From contig NZ_CP007410.1 in the NCBI RefSeq assembly GCF_000585995.1, forward strand, positions 2,259,430 through 2,323,429: a stretch of DNA of 64,000 bases, given 5' to 3'. This DNA comes from Pseudomonas brassicacearum. Its GTDB lineage: Bacteria; Pseudomonadota; Gammaproteobacteria; Pseudomonadales; Pseudomonadaceae. Numbering within the stretch: position 1 is the stretch's first letter; each line of letters opens with the position of its first letter. Below are positions 26,819 to 36,477 of this stretch, piece after piece. The notes under the pieces are model-generated. The model was not told where the DNA came from. It saw nothing but the letters and a program-made list of their open reading frames with translations, and ran no database searches. The position numbers were made by a program, and so were the translations under genes.

Positions 26819-27955
26819 TCATCGAGTCTGATCGGGGGTCCATTGGTTGTAGCTGTGTCCGCGCAAGAACTGCCACAGGCCGGCGACCATGCCGGCCAGG
26901 GTCACCAGCACGAACGCGGCGAGGCGAAACGGTCTGGGCAAGCGATGACGCACGTCCAGCAGGCCGGCCACGGCGAAGGCGTAGCCGAGCAACTGGGCAG
27001 ACAGGGCCATGCGGTAGAAACCATGCTCATCGAGCAGCCAGAGGTTGGCCACCAGCAGGGGCAGCAACAGCACTGGCGCCAGCCGGCGGATCAGCTTGTG
27101 GCTAATCAACGCGATGGCGTACAGGCCATGGCTCAGCGGGTTGAGTAGCTCACGCCGGGCCGCCAGACTGATCAGGCCGCCGACGGTGACGCGTTGGCGG
27201 CGGCTGAACTGTCGGCCGGCTTCGTCCACGCCTTGATCGAGCACCTTGGCGTCGTCGACGTAGACGACGCGTTTGCCGGTGACCGGTGCGCAGGTGTTGA
27301 TAAAAAAATCGTCGTTGACCAGGGCTGGAATCGGTTGGTATAGCTCGCGGCGCAACGCTTGCAGCGCACCGTCCGCCGAGACCGTGCAACCGGCGCGACT
27401 TTCCACCCGGCGCAGCCAGGCTTCGTAGTGGCGGTACAGGCTTTCGCCCACGCTCAGGCCTGAGCCCGGGATGGGAATGTTCATGTTACCGACAGTACCG
27501 CCGACCCCTGGATCGGCAAACGGCGCCAGCAGGCGCTCAAACGTGCCGTCGAGCCAGTGAACATCAGCATCGGTAAACACCAGGATATCGCCGGTGCAAT
27601 GGCTGGCCGCGGCGTTGAGTACGCTGTTCTTGCCTTGGCGCGGCAAGTCGAGCACCTCGATGCGCGGATCTTCGAAGCTGCGCGCCAGGGCCACGGTCTG
27701 ATCGGTGGAGCCGTCGCTGGCGACAACGATCTGCAGGCTGGCGACCGGATAGTCCTGGGCCAGCAGATTGCGCAGTTTGTTCTCGATATTGCGTTGTTCG
27801 TTGTGCGCCGCAACGATCACACTGACCCGTTGCGCAGGTAGAGGCCCAGGCCTGAGCCTGGGGAAAAATGGCCCGACGAGCGTCAGCAGCAATGGGTAAC
27901 CCAGGTAGGCGTATACCGGCAGTAACAGGCACAACCAGAAAATGAACTCAGCCAC
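26819..27955 (-). CDS. Glycosyltransferase family 2, membrane-anchored
   Basis: A 378-residue GT-A enzyme. There is an N-terminal membrane helix, then the nucleotide-sugar fold with RVSVIVAAHNEQRNIENKL, VVASDGSTDQT and the DxD-type ILVFTDADVHW. An acceptor-side region contains VNDDFFI, and QRVTVGG resembles the QxxRW region of processive enzymes. Two to three C-terminal helices follow. It transfers one sugar onto the lipid-linked intermediate; the sugar is unknown. Confidence 0.85.
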   Translation of the reverse strand: MAEFIFWLCLLLPVYAYLGYPLLLTLVGPFFPRLRPGPLPAQRVSVIVAAHNEQRNIENKLRNLLAQDYPVASLQIVVASDGSTDQTVALARSFEDPRIEVLDLPRQGKNSVLNAAASHCTGDILVFTDADVHWLDGTFERLLAPFADPGVGGTVGNMNIPIPGSGLSVGESLYRHYEAWLRRVESRAGCTVSADGALQALRRELYQPIPALVNDDFFINTCAPVTGKRVVYVDDAKVLDQGVDEAGRQFSRRQRVTVGGLISLAARRELLNPLSHGLYAIALISHKLIRRLAPVLLLPLLVANLWLLDEHGFYRMALSAQLLGYAFAVAGLLDVRHRLPRPFRLAAFVLVTLAGMVAGLWQFLRGHSYNQWTPDQTR

Positions 27956-28913
27956 GGGCGGGCCTCCTTGCTTTCCAATGACAAAGGCTGAGGATGAGCG
28001 CGGCGCCGGCCAGGTGCAGGCGCACCCAGTGCAGGCCCCAGAGCTGCAGGGTCAGCCATGGGTTGCGGTGCTTATGGCTCTGACGCAGGCTCAGAACCAG
28101 GGCCGGCAACGTGCTGATCAACAACAGTGCCAGGCCCAGGCGTGCCTGACCTTGGAGCAAGGCGATCAGTGCCAGGCCGTCCAGGCCCCAGGCGCCAATC
28201 GACAGTGCGGGGAAGCGCAACAGGCGCAGGCTCGGCCCATGGCTGCGCAATAGCTGCCAGTGACTGCCTTGGCGCCACAGTTCCTTACTCATCCACTCGC
28301 GCCAGCTGCTTTCATAGCCCCAGTGCAAGGCCACGCTTTTGTTGACCTGCAACAACCGCGCACCGGCTTGGCGCAAGCGCAGGGAAAAGTCCTTGTCTTC
28401 GCCGGTGCGCAGGGTTTCGTCGAAGCCTGCGACCTGATCAAACCAGGCGCGGCGCATCAGCAGGGTGTTGCTGGGTAGCCACTGCACCTGGTGCCAGGGC
28501 CGTGAACCGGGGCGCTGGCTGCGGCGCTGCCAGGCTCGTGCGAACCACGGCGCTTGCCCGGGCATGTCCAAATCAAGGGCCAGCAAATCGCCGTGGTGGC
28601 CTTCCATTTCGATCAGCAGCGTGAGCCAGTCGGCCGGCATTTCCATGTCGGCGTCGATGAATGCCAGCCACTCACCACTGGCGACCGCAGCGCCGCGGTT
28701 GCGCAGGGCACCGATGTGCACGCCGGGCACCACCAGCACTCGCGCGCCCAGCTCGTTGGCGATGCGCGGACCGTGGTCGTCGGAGCCGTTGTCCACCACG
28801 ATCAACTCGCATTCCAGTTGCGCCTGTCGCGCAGCTTCCTGCGCCGCCAACAGCGTCCGGGCGATATGCCGGGCCTCGTTGTACATCGGGATCACAATGC
28901 TGATGCGGCTCAT
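27948..28913 (-). CDS. Glycosyltransferase family 2
   Basis: A 321-residue GT-A enzyme with ISIVIPMYNEARHIARTL, VVDNGSDDH and the metal site FIDADMEMP, plus GEDKDFSLRLRQAGA for the acceptor/catalytic region. There are one or two hydrophobic segments near the C-terminus. ATG 28913 overlaps the stop of the preceding gene (ATGA), and its own stop overlaps the next gene by eight bases. Confidence 0.85.
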   Translation of the reverse strand: MSRISIVIPMYNEARHIARTLLAAQEAARQAQLECELIVVDNGSDDHGPRIANELGARVLVVPGVHIGALRNRGAAVASGEWLAFIDADMEMPADWLTLLIEMEGHHGDLLALDLDMPGQAPWFARAWQRRSQRPGSRPWHQVQWLPSNTLLMRRAWFDQVAGFDETLRTGEDKDFSLRLRQAGARLLQVNKSVALHWGYESSWREWMSKELWRQGSHWQLLRSHGPSLRLLRFPALSIGAWGLDGLALIALLQGQARLGLALLLISTLPALVLSLRQSHKHRNPWLTLQLWGLHWVRLHLAGAALILSLCHWKARRPARG

Positions 28914-30280
28914 GGCTGTGTCTCCCGCGGCACGGCTTGTTCGGCGTCGTAGCGCAATAGGCTGGTCAAGGCGAGCGTGATCCACAGTAACTTGTGGTTC
29001 GGCGCGCTGAGGAACATCAGGAACAACGCCAGCGACAGGAAACTCATGCCCAGGTGCGTCAACAGGTCCGCCTGGGCCCAGTCCCGGCGCTGGAGCCAGA
29101 GCTGGCGCGCGCGCATCAGGTTGTAGAGGCCCAGACCAATCATGCCGACAAACATCAGGCCTGCCGGTACGCCGATTTCGCTGAAGATTTCCAGGTAGGT
29201 GTTATGGGCCTGGCGGTACAGATCCCCCCGTTTGCGATTGGCCGAGAACGCCTTGGCATAGCCGGTGGGGGCGTAGTGCTGCGGAAACGTCCCGGGGCCA
29301 GAACCGAGTATTGGCTTCTCGCGGATCATCTGGCTGCCCACCACAATGTAGGAGGCGCGGCGACCCAGGGATCCGTCCTTGTGGTCGTTGGTGCCGGAGC
29401 TGAGGATGCTCAATGACTGGATGCGTGCCACGTAGCTAGCAGGCATCAAGGCGATAGTCGCTGGGACCATGAGTGCCACGCCGAGCATCGCGAACCCCAG
29501 GTGACGAGGACGCACGCGTGGTAACTGCGCCCGATAGTGATACAACCCGATCATCAGCGTCAGCAACAACACGACCAGTCCTGAACGCGATTCGGTCTTG
29601 GTCATTCCACCCAACAACAGGATGACACCGCCACCCCAGAACAACCGGTGCAGCAGGTTCTGGCTGCGTATGGTCAACAACAATGCCAGCGGTACGGTAA
29701 ACGCAATCAACAGCGCAAAGGCGTTCGGGTCTTCCAGCAAACCCAAGGCGCGGCCCTGTTCCTGGTATTTGGCTGAAAACATCGCGAGCACGCAGGTCGC
29801 GGCGACGCTCACTGTCATTAGCCGGGCGAACATCTCCAGGTTCAGCTCGCGACCGATCAACAACGTGATCACGAACAAAATCGGCCCTACTGCGAGTTCA
29901 CGCAATTGCGTCAGGGACAGGTCCATGTTTTCCGAGATCAACAGGCTCAGACCGTACAACACCATGAAGCCGAGCAATGGCTTCCAGATATTGCTACGCA
30001 AGCGCGTCGCAGGGATCTGGTGCAACGCCAACTGCAGCATCAAGATCAGGATCAGCGCCACGCCGAGAAATTTGCTGCCGGAAAACGCGTTGTCCTTGAA
30101 CAGGCCTTCGAACGGCAGCAGCGCGGCAATGCCCAGCAAACCCCAGGCGGGCTTGCGGTACAGCACAGCGACACCCACCAGCCCAAGCACTGCACCCGGT
30201 GCGAGAAACGGATAAGGACTGGCCAGCAATGCCAGGCACACCAGCCCCAGCAGACCGACGATCGAGAGCGGGACGATCAT
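28910..30280 (-). CDS. Wzy/O-antigen ligase-family membrane protein
   Basis: A 456-residue protein with about ten to twelve membrane segments and the Wzy_C/WaaL-type periplasmic loop (residues about 300-385: PILGSGPGTFPQHY and YRQAHNTYLEIFSEIGVPAGL). The HNxxLExxxExG motif is diagnostic. In this operon it is most likely the polymerase joining repeat units. ATG 30280 overlaps the upstream stop by four bases. Confidence 0.85.
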   Translation of the reverse strand: MIVPLSIVGLLGLVCLALLASPYPFLAPGAVLGLVGVAVLYRKPAWGLLGIAALLPFEGLFKDNAFSGSKFLGVALILILMLQLALHQIPATRLRSNIWKPLLGFMVLYGLSLLISENMDLSLTQLRELAVGPILFVITLLIGRELNLEMFARLMTVSVAATCVLAMFSAKYQEQGRALGLLEDPNAFALLIAFTVPLALLLTIRSQNLLHRLFWGGGVILLLGGMTKTESRSGLVVLLLTLMIGLYHYRAQLPRVRPRHLGFAMLGVALMVPATIALMPASYVARIQSLSILSSGTNDHKDGSLGRRASYIVVGSQMIREKPILGSGPGTFPQHYAPTGYAKAFSANRKRGDLYRQAHNTYLEIFSEIGVPAGLMFVGMIGLGLYNLMRARQLWLQRRDWAQADLLTHLGMSFLSLALFLMFLSAPNHKLLWITLALTSLLRYDAEQAVPRETQP

Positions 30281-31392
30281 GGCCGAGCCTCCCGTGCCGT
30301 GCGGATATAGAGTTGCGACCAGCGTTCGGCCAGCGTGCGCAGATCGTAACGGTCGCGTTGGGTGCGGCGCGCGTTGTCGGCGAGGATCCGCGCCAGGTGC
30401 GGTTCGCTGAACAGCGTTTCGATCTGGCGTGCCAGCTCCTCGCTGTCGGCTGGCGGGGCGAGCAGGCCGTTGTGGCGGTCTTGCAGGATATCGGGAATGC
30501 CACCGACGCCGAACGCCACCACGGGCACGCCGGCCTGCATGGCTTCGAGCAGGATCATCGGCGTGCCTTCGGTGCGTGAGCTGATCACCAGCGCATCGAG
30601 GCGGCTCCACCAGTCGTTCATGTCCGTCTGATAACCGGGCAGTTCGATGCGCATGGGTAGCCCGGCGTCAACGATGCGCTTGAGCAAGGGCTGGCGTTCC
30701 GGCCCGTCGCCGAGCATGACCGCGTGCAGCGAGGCATGGCGCTTGCACAACGGAATCATCGCGTCGAGGAACAGGTCCGGGCCTTTCTCGCTGCTCAAGC
30801 GGCCGACGTAGCCGACCCGCCAGCGTTGCCTGTCGTCGCGATGGGGCAGCGGCGTCGTGACGGCCGGCAGACCGTTGGGGATCACGTCGAGTTTTTCCGC
30901 GTTCACGCTGGCCTGGCGGTGCAGCGCCGCGATGCTTTCGGCCACGCACACCACGCGCTTGACCGGCGCGGTACGGCACAATTGCAGACTCAACCACGTA
31001 TAGAACCGCTGCTTGGGGCTGCGCGGTGTAAAGCCGTGCTGCGTGATCACCAGCGGCAGGCGCAACAGGGTCGCCGCGGTCCAGCCGAACAACAGGCCCT
31101 TGAAGTTGTGCGTATTGATCAGCGGGCGCTCGGCGCGCCGTTGCCGCAGATGCTGCAACAGTTCGGGCCAACTGGCGCAGGAGTGACAGTCGATCCCGGC
31201 CTGGCGGAACCGCGTGATCAAGGTCGGCGGAGCCGCCAGGAACAGCACCTGATGCTGGCCGGGTGTCGCCACGCAATGATCGAGCAGCATCCGCTCGGCC
31301 CCATAGAAGCCACTGCTGCCGAGCAGATGAATGATCGACAGGGGGCGGCTGCGGTGGGACGGGCTGAACGGCGCGTTCAATTTTTCACCCAA
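30277..31392 (-). CDS. Glycosyltransferase family 4
   Basis: A 371-residue GT-B enzyme. The N-terminal acceptor domain begins IIHLLGSSGFYGAERMLLDH. The C-terminal domain has the donor-binding VGYVGRLSSEKGPDLFL, the PNGLPAV hinge and the EX7E-type SSRTEGTPMILLEAMQAGVPVVA. It overlaps the end of the chain-length gene by 16 bases. The sugar is unknown. Confidence 0.87.
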   Translation of the reverse strand: MGEKLNAPFSPSHRSRPLSIIHLLGSSGFYGAERMLLDHCVATPGQHQVLFLAAPPTLITRFRQAGIDCHSCASWPELLQHLRQRRAERPLINTHNFKGLLFGWTAATLLRLPLVITQHGFTPRSPKQRFYTWLSLQLCRTAPVKRVVCVAESIAALHRQASVNAEKLDVIPNGLPAVTTPLPHRDDRQRWRVGYVGRLSSEKGPDLFLDAMIPLCKRHASLHAVMLGDGPERQPLLKRIVDAGLPMRIELPGYQTDMNDWWSRLDALVISSRTEGTPMILLEAMQAGVPVVAFGVGGIPDILQDRHNGLLAPPADSEELARQIETLFSEPHLARILADNARRTQRDRYDLRTLAERWSQLYIRTAREARP

Positions 31393-32969
31393 TGGACAAG
31401 GCTGGGCACGCTCCAGTTGCGGTGCGGGTTGATCTGATCGGGCGACTGCTCGTTGATCACCAGCAGCACCGGTAGGTCCAGTTGGTGGCCGATTTGCGCC
31501 GGATGCTTGAAGCGATGGTCGAAGAACTCACGCACGTAGACCAGGGCGATAGCCAACAGCAGGCCGCTGAACAAGCCGAAGGCGATGATCAGCACCGGCT
31601 TGGGAAACGCCGCAGAGGTGGGCTCGAATGGCGGGCTCAGCACCCGGGCGTTGGACAGGTCGTTGTCCAGCGAACGGGCGGAGCTGGCTTCGGCGAACCG
31701 TTGGGCATAGGTGGAGAACGCCGCATGCAGGGCGTTGATCTCGGTGTCCATCTGCCGCAGCTTGCTCTGGGTTTCCTGAAGTTGGTGGATGCGCTCCTTG
31801 AAGGCGGCGATACGTTCGACCTTCTGGTTGATCACCGAACTGACCACCGCCAGGTCGGTGGTGCGTTCCTGGATGCGGTTGTTCACCACTTTGAGGAACT
31901 GCTGGCGAGTGCGCACGATTTGCTCCCGGGCCAGCAGCATGGGTTCGCTGCTGGGCTGGAAGATCGCCAGGTCGTTCATGTAGCGGCTGACCTGGCTGGT
32001 CAATTGCTCGCTCATTTGCCTGATTTCCCGATCTTCGAAGGCAATGTTGTCCATGGTGGTGGTGAAGGTGAATGGGAAGGTGTAGTCGTTGAATCGCGAG
32101 CTGTTCGCCGCCGCCAGGCTGGCCTTGAGGTAATCCAGCCAGCGTTGGCCTTGCAGCAGACGGTCTTGGTACAGGTTCAGGGCCTGCTCCTCGGTGTTGA
32201 TCGCATTCAAGCGAAAAGTGATTTCTTCCTTGGGATCGGAAGAACCCACGCCTTCAAGCAGCGTCAGGCGGTTGCCCTCCAAGCCGTCAAGGCGGGTCTG
32301 GTACTGGACTTTTTTCTGCTCGTAGAACGCCTGGGGCAACTCTATCGATTGCAGGTCCTGGCGACCGGTGAGGTAGTTTTCCAACAGTTGCGCCACGAAC
32401 CGAGTGCCCTGGGCCGGGTCGCCGAAGCTGTAGACAATGGAGATGACGTTGGAGCCGGGCAAGGTCTCGATCTTCAGGTTTTCAATGGCCTCGTCGGTCA
32501 GTGTATCGAGCACGGTGTCGCGTACCGGATCGACCTCGAGCCCCAAGCCGTCGCGCAGCGGATTGATGACGTACTCACGCAATGGCTGGGTGACGTAGCG
32601 CTTGAGCGGTTCGCTCACCCACTTGTTGAGGATGCCTGGGCTTGGGGTGTACTCGCCCTGGTCGCGCAGCGTCTTGATGGTTTCGCGAATCAACGCCGGC
32701 GAGCGCAGGATGTTGCTCTCGGTTTCCATGTCCGCCAGTGACGGTGGAACGAACGTCGCGTTTTCCTGGTTCAGCGAAGTCGTGGCGTCGCCTTGGGAGA
32801 GTTTTTTCGACTGGACGATCACCTGGGCGGTGATATCGAAGCTCTGCTTGAGCATCAACGGCAGCACCAGGGCGATCACGGCGAAAATCAGGAAGACGCG
32901 CTTCACCCACTGCTTGTTGGCGAAGAAGATCCTGAAGAACTCGTGCAGATAGTTTTCCTTGGGGTTCAT
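31377..32969 (-). CDS. GumC/Wzc-like chain-length determinant (PCP, no kinase domain)
   Basis: A 530-residue polysaccharide co-polymerase. There is a membrane helix at about 25-43 (VFLIFAVIALVLPLMLKQS), a long periplasmic region with coiled-coil segments (about 210-430), a proline-rich PPFEPTSAAFPKP motif and a second helix at about 457-480. The cytoplasmic tail is short with no ATPase domain, so the kinase-like partner is the separate gene at 34031. It sets polymer length together with the Wza-like protein. Confidence 0.87.
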   Translation of the reverse strand: MNPKENYLHEFFRIFFANKQWVKRVFLIFAVIALVLPLMLKQSFDITAQVIVQSKKLSQGDATTSLNQENATFVPPSLADMETESNILRSPALIRETIKTLRDQGEYTPSPGILNKWVSEPLKRYVTQPLREYVINPLRDGLGLEVDPVRDTVLDTLTDEAIENLKIETLPGSNVISIVYSFGDPAQGTRFVAQLLENYLTGRQDLQSIELPQAFYEQKKVQYQTRLDGLEGNRLTLLEGVGSSDPKEEITFRLNAINTEEQALNLYQDRLLQGQRWLDYLKASLAAANSSRFNDYTFPFTFTTTMDNIAFEDREIRQMSEQLTSQVSRYMNDLAIFQPSSEPMLLAREQIVRTRQQFLKVVNNRIQERTTDLAVVSSVINQKVERIAAFKERIHQLQETQSKLRQMDTEINALHAAFSTYAQRFAEASSARSLDNDLSNARVLSPPFEPTSAAFPKPVLIIAFGLFSGLLLAIALVYVREFFDHRFKHPAQIGHQLDLPVLLVINEQSPDQINPHRNWSVPSLVHWVKN

Positions 32970-32984
32970 GATCGGTCACCTGGG

Positions 32985-34010
32985 TCAGTTGCTGCCGCTG
33001 CTATTGTTGTCGAGGTCGTAGCCGAAGCTGACGCCAACGCCCTGGAACAACACCACGTCGGCCAGTTGCCGAGCCATTTCACCGGCTTTGGCCAGGCCGG
33101 TCTTGGGCACGAAAAGCATGTCTTCCGGTTGCAGGTAGGCGATCTGCGAGGCGTCTCCGCTCAGGGCCTTCTCCACGTCGTAGTGGCGGGCTTCAACCTG
33201 ATTGCCGTTGCGACGCATGATCACCACCGAGTCGAGCCTTGCCTTGACGTTTGTGCCCCGGGCCAGGGTTAGCGCCTCGAGAACGGAGATCGGCCGGCGG
33301 ATCGGGTAGGAACCGGGTTGGGCCACTTCACCGAGGACATAGATCTCGTTGCCGCCGGTGGACTTGAGCAGCACGTCTACCGTCATGTGGCCGGGCAGTT
33401 GGGCATAGCGCTCGTTGAGGAAGGTTTCCAGTTGGGTGACGGTCATGCCTTGCAACGGTACGGCACCGATTTCCGGGAAGCTGGCGTAGCCATCCCGGCC
33501 CACGATGATTTCCCGGCTCATGCCGGTGGCCGGGTGGGTCAGGGTGTTGCGCAGGCTCGTCTCGCCGGACAGCGGGCTGGTCACCATGACGGTCAATTGG
33601 TTGCGATTGGGCTGGAACAGCATCTTCTGGTTGTAGGCACGCTGCACTGCCAGGCGCGCCTCGTCGGTGGTCAGGCCGGAGACTTTCACCGAGGTGTTGG
33701 CGCCCGGCAGTTCGATACTGCCGTCGGGCATCACCTGTTGCGTGCCGTTGAGTTGGCTGGCGGCGGTGAAGTTCAGGGCAACCTGGTCGCCCGGCTGCAC
33801 GCGGTAAGCCTGGGAAGAGGTGGTGTCGATGTGAAAAATCACATCCAGCACATCCTGCGGCCTCAGGGTCTGTTCGACCTTGGGCATGTCAGTGGCCTGG
33901 GCATTGGCCGGCGCAGCCGTGAGGATCTGCACCGGCATCGAGCGGGTGTCGCTGGTACTGGAGCAACCGGCAAGCGGCAGCAACAGCAGGACAAGCATTT
34001 TGGCGTTCAT
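32985..34010 (-). CDS. Wza-like outer-membrane polysaccharide export lipoprotein
   Basis: A 341-residue export protein. The N-terminus MNAKMLVLLLLPLAGC carries a lipobox (Cys16). Next come the Poly_export domain (YRVQPGDQVALNF... about 80-160) and SLBB-type beta-grasp repeats (EIYVLGEVAQPGSYPI... about 225-280). The start at 34010 has AAGGA upstream. Confidence 0.87.
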   Translation of the reverse strand: MNAKMLVLLLLPLAGCSSTSDTRSMPVQILTAAPANAQATDMPKVEQTLRPQDVLDVIFHIDTTSSQAYRVQPGDQVALNFTAASQLNGTQQVMPDGSIELPGANTSVKVSGLTTDEARLAVQRAYNQKMLFQPNRNQLTVMVTSPLSGETSLRNTLTHPATGMSREIIVGRDGYASFPEIGAVPLQGMTVTQLETFLNERYAQLPGHMTVDVLLKSTGGNEIYVLGEVAQPGSYPIRRPISVLEALTLARGTNVKARLDSVVIMRRNGNQVEARHYDVEKALSGDASQIAYLQPEDMLFVPKTGLAKAGEMARQLADVVLFQGVGVSFGYDLDNNSSGSN

Positions 34011-34030
34011 CTCGTCATCCTTTTGCAGGC

Positions 34031-34675
34031 TTACAGGTTGTTGTAGAGCCACTTGGGCATGTAGTACTTGCGGCGGTTGAACACGCTGCCGACCACTTTC
34101 GCGCCTGCTTGGGACAGGCGCTGGCGGGCGGCCTGGGCCACTTCCCAGCGGGTGTCTTCACCGCGTACCACCAGCACCACGCCGTCCGCCTGGGTACTCA
34201 TGACCAGGGTGTCGAAGGCCGAGTACACCGCGTCAGCGTCGATCACCACGAAGCGGTACTGCATCGCCAGTTGCTTGAACAACGGGCGCAGACGCTCGGG
34301 ACTCAAATGTTCGGCATTGCGCCCGAGACGGCCGTGGGGCAGCACATCGAAGGGCAGGCTGGAGGACTGCACTACGCAGTCCTGCAACAAGGGCGGCGAC
34401 ACGCTGTTGAACAACAGGTCGCTGAAGCCGCGCTCCTTGTGCAACGCCAGTTGCTGGCTGAGGTTGTGCGGTGACTGGCTGGCGTCCACCAGCAGCACAC
34501 GACCGCTGCTCATCTGCGCCAGTTGAGCGGCCAGCGCCATGGCGCTGGTGCTGGTCCCGGTACCGGTGTTGGCGGCCGTCAGAAGCAGGATCCGCAGGGA
34601 AGGGTCGAGCACGGTCGAGGTCAGATTGGTCTCGCTCGGGCTTGCAATGGTGAGGATGTTCGTTGAGCCGTCCAT
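34031..34675 (-). CDS. CpsD/CapB-like ATPase with a degenerate Walker A
   Basis: A 214-residue protein of the MinD/BY-kinase fold that normally partners a GumC-type protein. The P-loop position reads TAANTGTGTSTSA: the invariant lysine of GEGK(T/S) is replaced by Thr41. Walker A' LLVDA (61-65) and Walker B VVIDADAVY are recognisable, though the latter lacks the usual DTPP. The C-terminus RRKYYMPKWLYNNL has three tyrosines but no extended Tyr cluster. ATP hydrolysis and autophosphorylation are therefore doubtful, and it may be a structural regulator of chain length. Confidence 0.78.
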   Translation of the reverse strand: MDGSTNILTIASPSETNLTSTVLDPSLRILLLTAANTGTGTSTSAMALAAQLAQMSSGRVLLVDASQSPHNLSQQLALHKERGFSDLLFNSVSPPLLQDCVVQSSSLPFDVLPHGRLGRNAEHLSPERLRPLFKQLAMQYRFVVIDADAVYSAFDTLVMSTQADGVVLVVRGEDTRWEVAQAARQRLSQAGAKVVGSVFNRRKYYMPKWLYNNL

Positions 34676-35422
34676 TTAACTCGCTCCGTGGCCGCTGAAA
34701 ACTTTGAAGGGGGTAATCATCAGGATCTTCAAATCCAACAACAGGCTTTGTTCAGCGATGTAGCTGAGGTCCAATTCCACGCGCTGGTCGAAGTCGATAT
34801 TGCTGCGCCCGGAGATCTGCCACAGGCCGGTCAGGCCGGGGTAAATGCTCAGGCGCACAAGATGGTTGTCCTTGTAGCGATAGGCGTTGAACGAGGTCGG
34901 CCGCGGGCCCACCAGGCGCATGTCGCCGGTCACTACATTGATCAGGTTCGGCAGTTCGTCGAGGCTGCTGCGTCGCAGGAACCGGCCGATGGGAGTAATG
35001 CGTGGGTCGTTGTCGATCTTGAAGTCGATGGCATCGGCGCCGTGCTTGTTGAGGTGGCGCAGCGACTCCTTGAGGGCTTCGGCGTTGGCGACCATGGTGC
35101 GGAACTTGTACATGCCGAAAACCCGGCCTCGGTAACCGGTACGCTTCTGCACGAACAGCACCGGGCCGGGGCTGGAGAACTTGACCAATAGGGCCAGGCC
35201 CAGCAGCAGCGGGCAGAGCATCACCAGGATCGCCAGTGCGCCGAGGCAGGCCACCACCCGGTTGGTGCGTGAGACGGTCCAGGGCCGACCGCCGTCGCGA
35301 CCGGTCAGCCAGCCACGACCTTGTCGGTGGATGGCGGCGTCCAGGCGCCTGCGGTGGTCGGGGTCGACACGTTTGTCGCGTCCGCGGGTATCAATCGGAA
35401 TGTCTTGCTCATGGCGGGTCAT
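34676..35422 (-). CDS. Undecaprenyl-phosphate sugar-1-phosphate transferase (WcaJ/GumD-like)
   Basis: A 248-residue initiating enzyme. An Arg-rich cytoplasmic lead of about 55 residues is followed by one membrane helix (ACLGALAILVMLCPLLLGLAL) and the catalytic domain: KFSSPGPVLFVQKRTGYRGR, MYKFRTM, SSLDELPNLINV and MRLVGPRP. It is the short form without the N-terminal four-helix domain of full-length WcaJ. It puts the first sugar on the lipid carrier. It overlaps the epimerase stop (ATGA). Confidence 0.88.
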   Translation of the reverse strand: MTRHEQDIPIDTRGRDKRVDPDHRRRLDAAIHRQGRGWLTGRDGGRPWTVSRTNRVVACLGALAILVMLCPLLLGLALLVKFSSPGPVLFVQKRTGYRGRVFGMYKFRTMVANAEALKESLRHLNKHGADAIDFKIDNDPRITPIGRFLRRSSLDELPNLINVVTGDMRLVGPRPTSFNAYRYKDNHLVRLSIYPGLTGLWQISGRSNIDFDQRVELDLSYIAEQSLLLDLKILMITPFKVFSGHGAS

Positions 35423-36477
35423 AGGTTCCTCCGCTGAAGTTCAGCCGTGAACGGCGCGTGGGCGATGGGAAATGCGTAGTAATCGAGGAACCACTGGACG
35501 AAGCGGCCCAGACCGTCGTCCAGCGCGATGCCGGGCCGGAAACCGGTGGCCCGTGCCAGGTCGCTGGCGTCGGCGCAGGTATTGAGCACATCCCCCGCTT
35601 GCAGCGGCAGCAGCTCGATGCGGGCGGTGCGGCCCAGGTGTTTCTCCAGCAGCGCCACGTAGGTGCGCAGTGCCACCGGATGCTGGCCGCCGATGTTGTA
35701 GACCCGCCAGGGCGCACGGCTGGTGGCGGGGTCCGGTTGTTCGTGATCCCGCAGCGGCGTGACGTGGGGCGGTTGTTCGATCAGCCGGGCGATGCTTTCG
35801 ATGATGTCGTCGATGTAAGTGAAATCGCGCTGGTGCTCGCCATGGTTGAACAACTGCAGCACACGGTCTTCAGCAATGGCTCGGGCAAATTGGATCGGCG
35901 ACATATCCGGCCGGCCCCAAGGGCCGTACACCGTAAAGAACCGCAGGCCGGTGCAAGGGATACCGAACAGATGGCTGTAACTGTGGGCCATCAACTCATT
36001 GGCTTTTTTGCTTGCCGCGTACAGCGACAGGGGATGGTCCACGTTGTCCTGCACCGAATACGGTGTGCGCGAGTTGGCGCCGTAGACGGAGCTGGAGGAG
36101 GCGTAGATCAGGTGCTTGACCGGATACCGGCGGCAGCTTTCCAGGATGTTCAGGAACCCGGTGAGGTTGCTGTCGACATAGGCCCGCGGGTTCTCCAGGG
36201 AGTAACGCACCCCGGCCTGGGCGGCGAGGTGAATCACCACCTCTGGGCGGCGGGTTTGGAACAGTTCATCGATGGCCGATGCGTCGGTGAGGTCGATCCG
36301 GGCCAGGGGGAACTCGCCAGCCTGGTCTTTCACCCAGGCCACGCGGTCGTGCTTGAGCTGCGGGTCGTAGTAGTCGTTGAAATTGTCCAGCCCGCACACC
36401 CGATGCCCGTCGCGCAGCAGTCGCAGCACGCAATGGGCGCCGATGAAACCGGCCGCGCCGGTCACCAGGATATTCAC
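35419..36477 (-). CDS. UDP-glucuronate 4-epimerase-like SDR enzyme
   Basis: A 352-residue extended short-chain dehydrogenase. The NAD-binding GAAGFIG is at 7-13, the YxxxK pair at Tyr153/Lys157, and CGLDNFNDYYDPQLKHDR is the motif usual for UDP-glucuronate 4-epimerases. It would turn UDP-GlcA from the preceding dehydrogenase into UDP-GalA. The GTG start at 36477 overlaps the dehydrogenase stop (GTGA). Other C4 epimerases are possible, but the pairing with Ugd favours this one. Confidence 0.82.
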   Translation of the reverse strand: MNILVTGAAGFIGAHCVLRLLRDGHRVCGLDNFNDYYDPQLKHDRVAWVKDQAGEFPLARIDLTDASAIDELFQTRRPEVVIHLAAQAGVRYSLENPRAYVDSNLTGFLNILESCRRYPVKHLIYASSSSVYGANSRTPYSVQDNVDHPLSLYAASKKANELMAHSYSHLFGIPCTGLRFFTVYGPWGRPDMSPIQFARAIAEDRVLQLFNHGEHQRDFTYIDDIIESIARLIEQPPHVTPLRDHEQPDPATSRAPWRVYNIGGQHPVALRTYVALLEKHLGRTARIELLPLQAGDVLNTCADASDLARATGFRPGIALDDGLGRFVQWFLDYYAFPIAHAPFTAELQRRNL

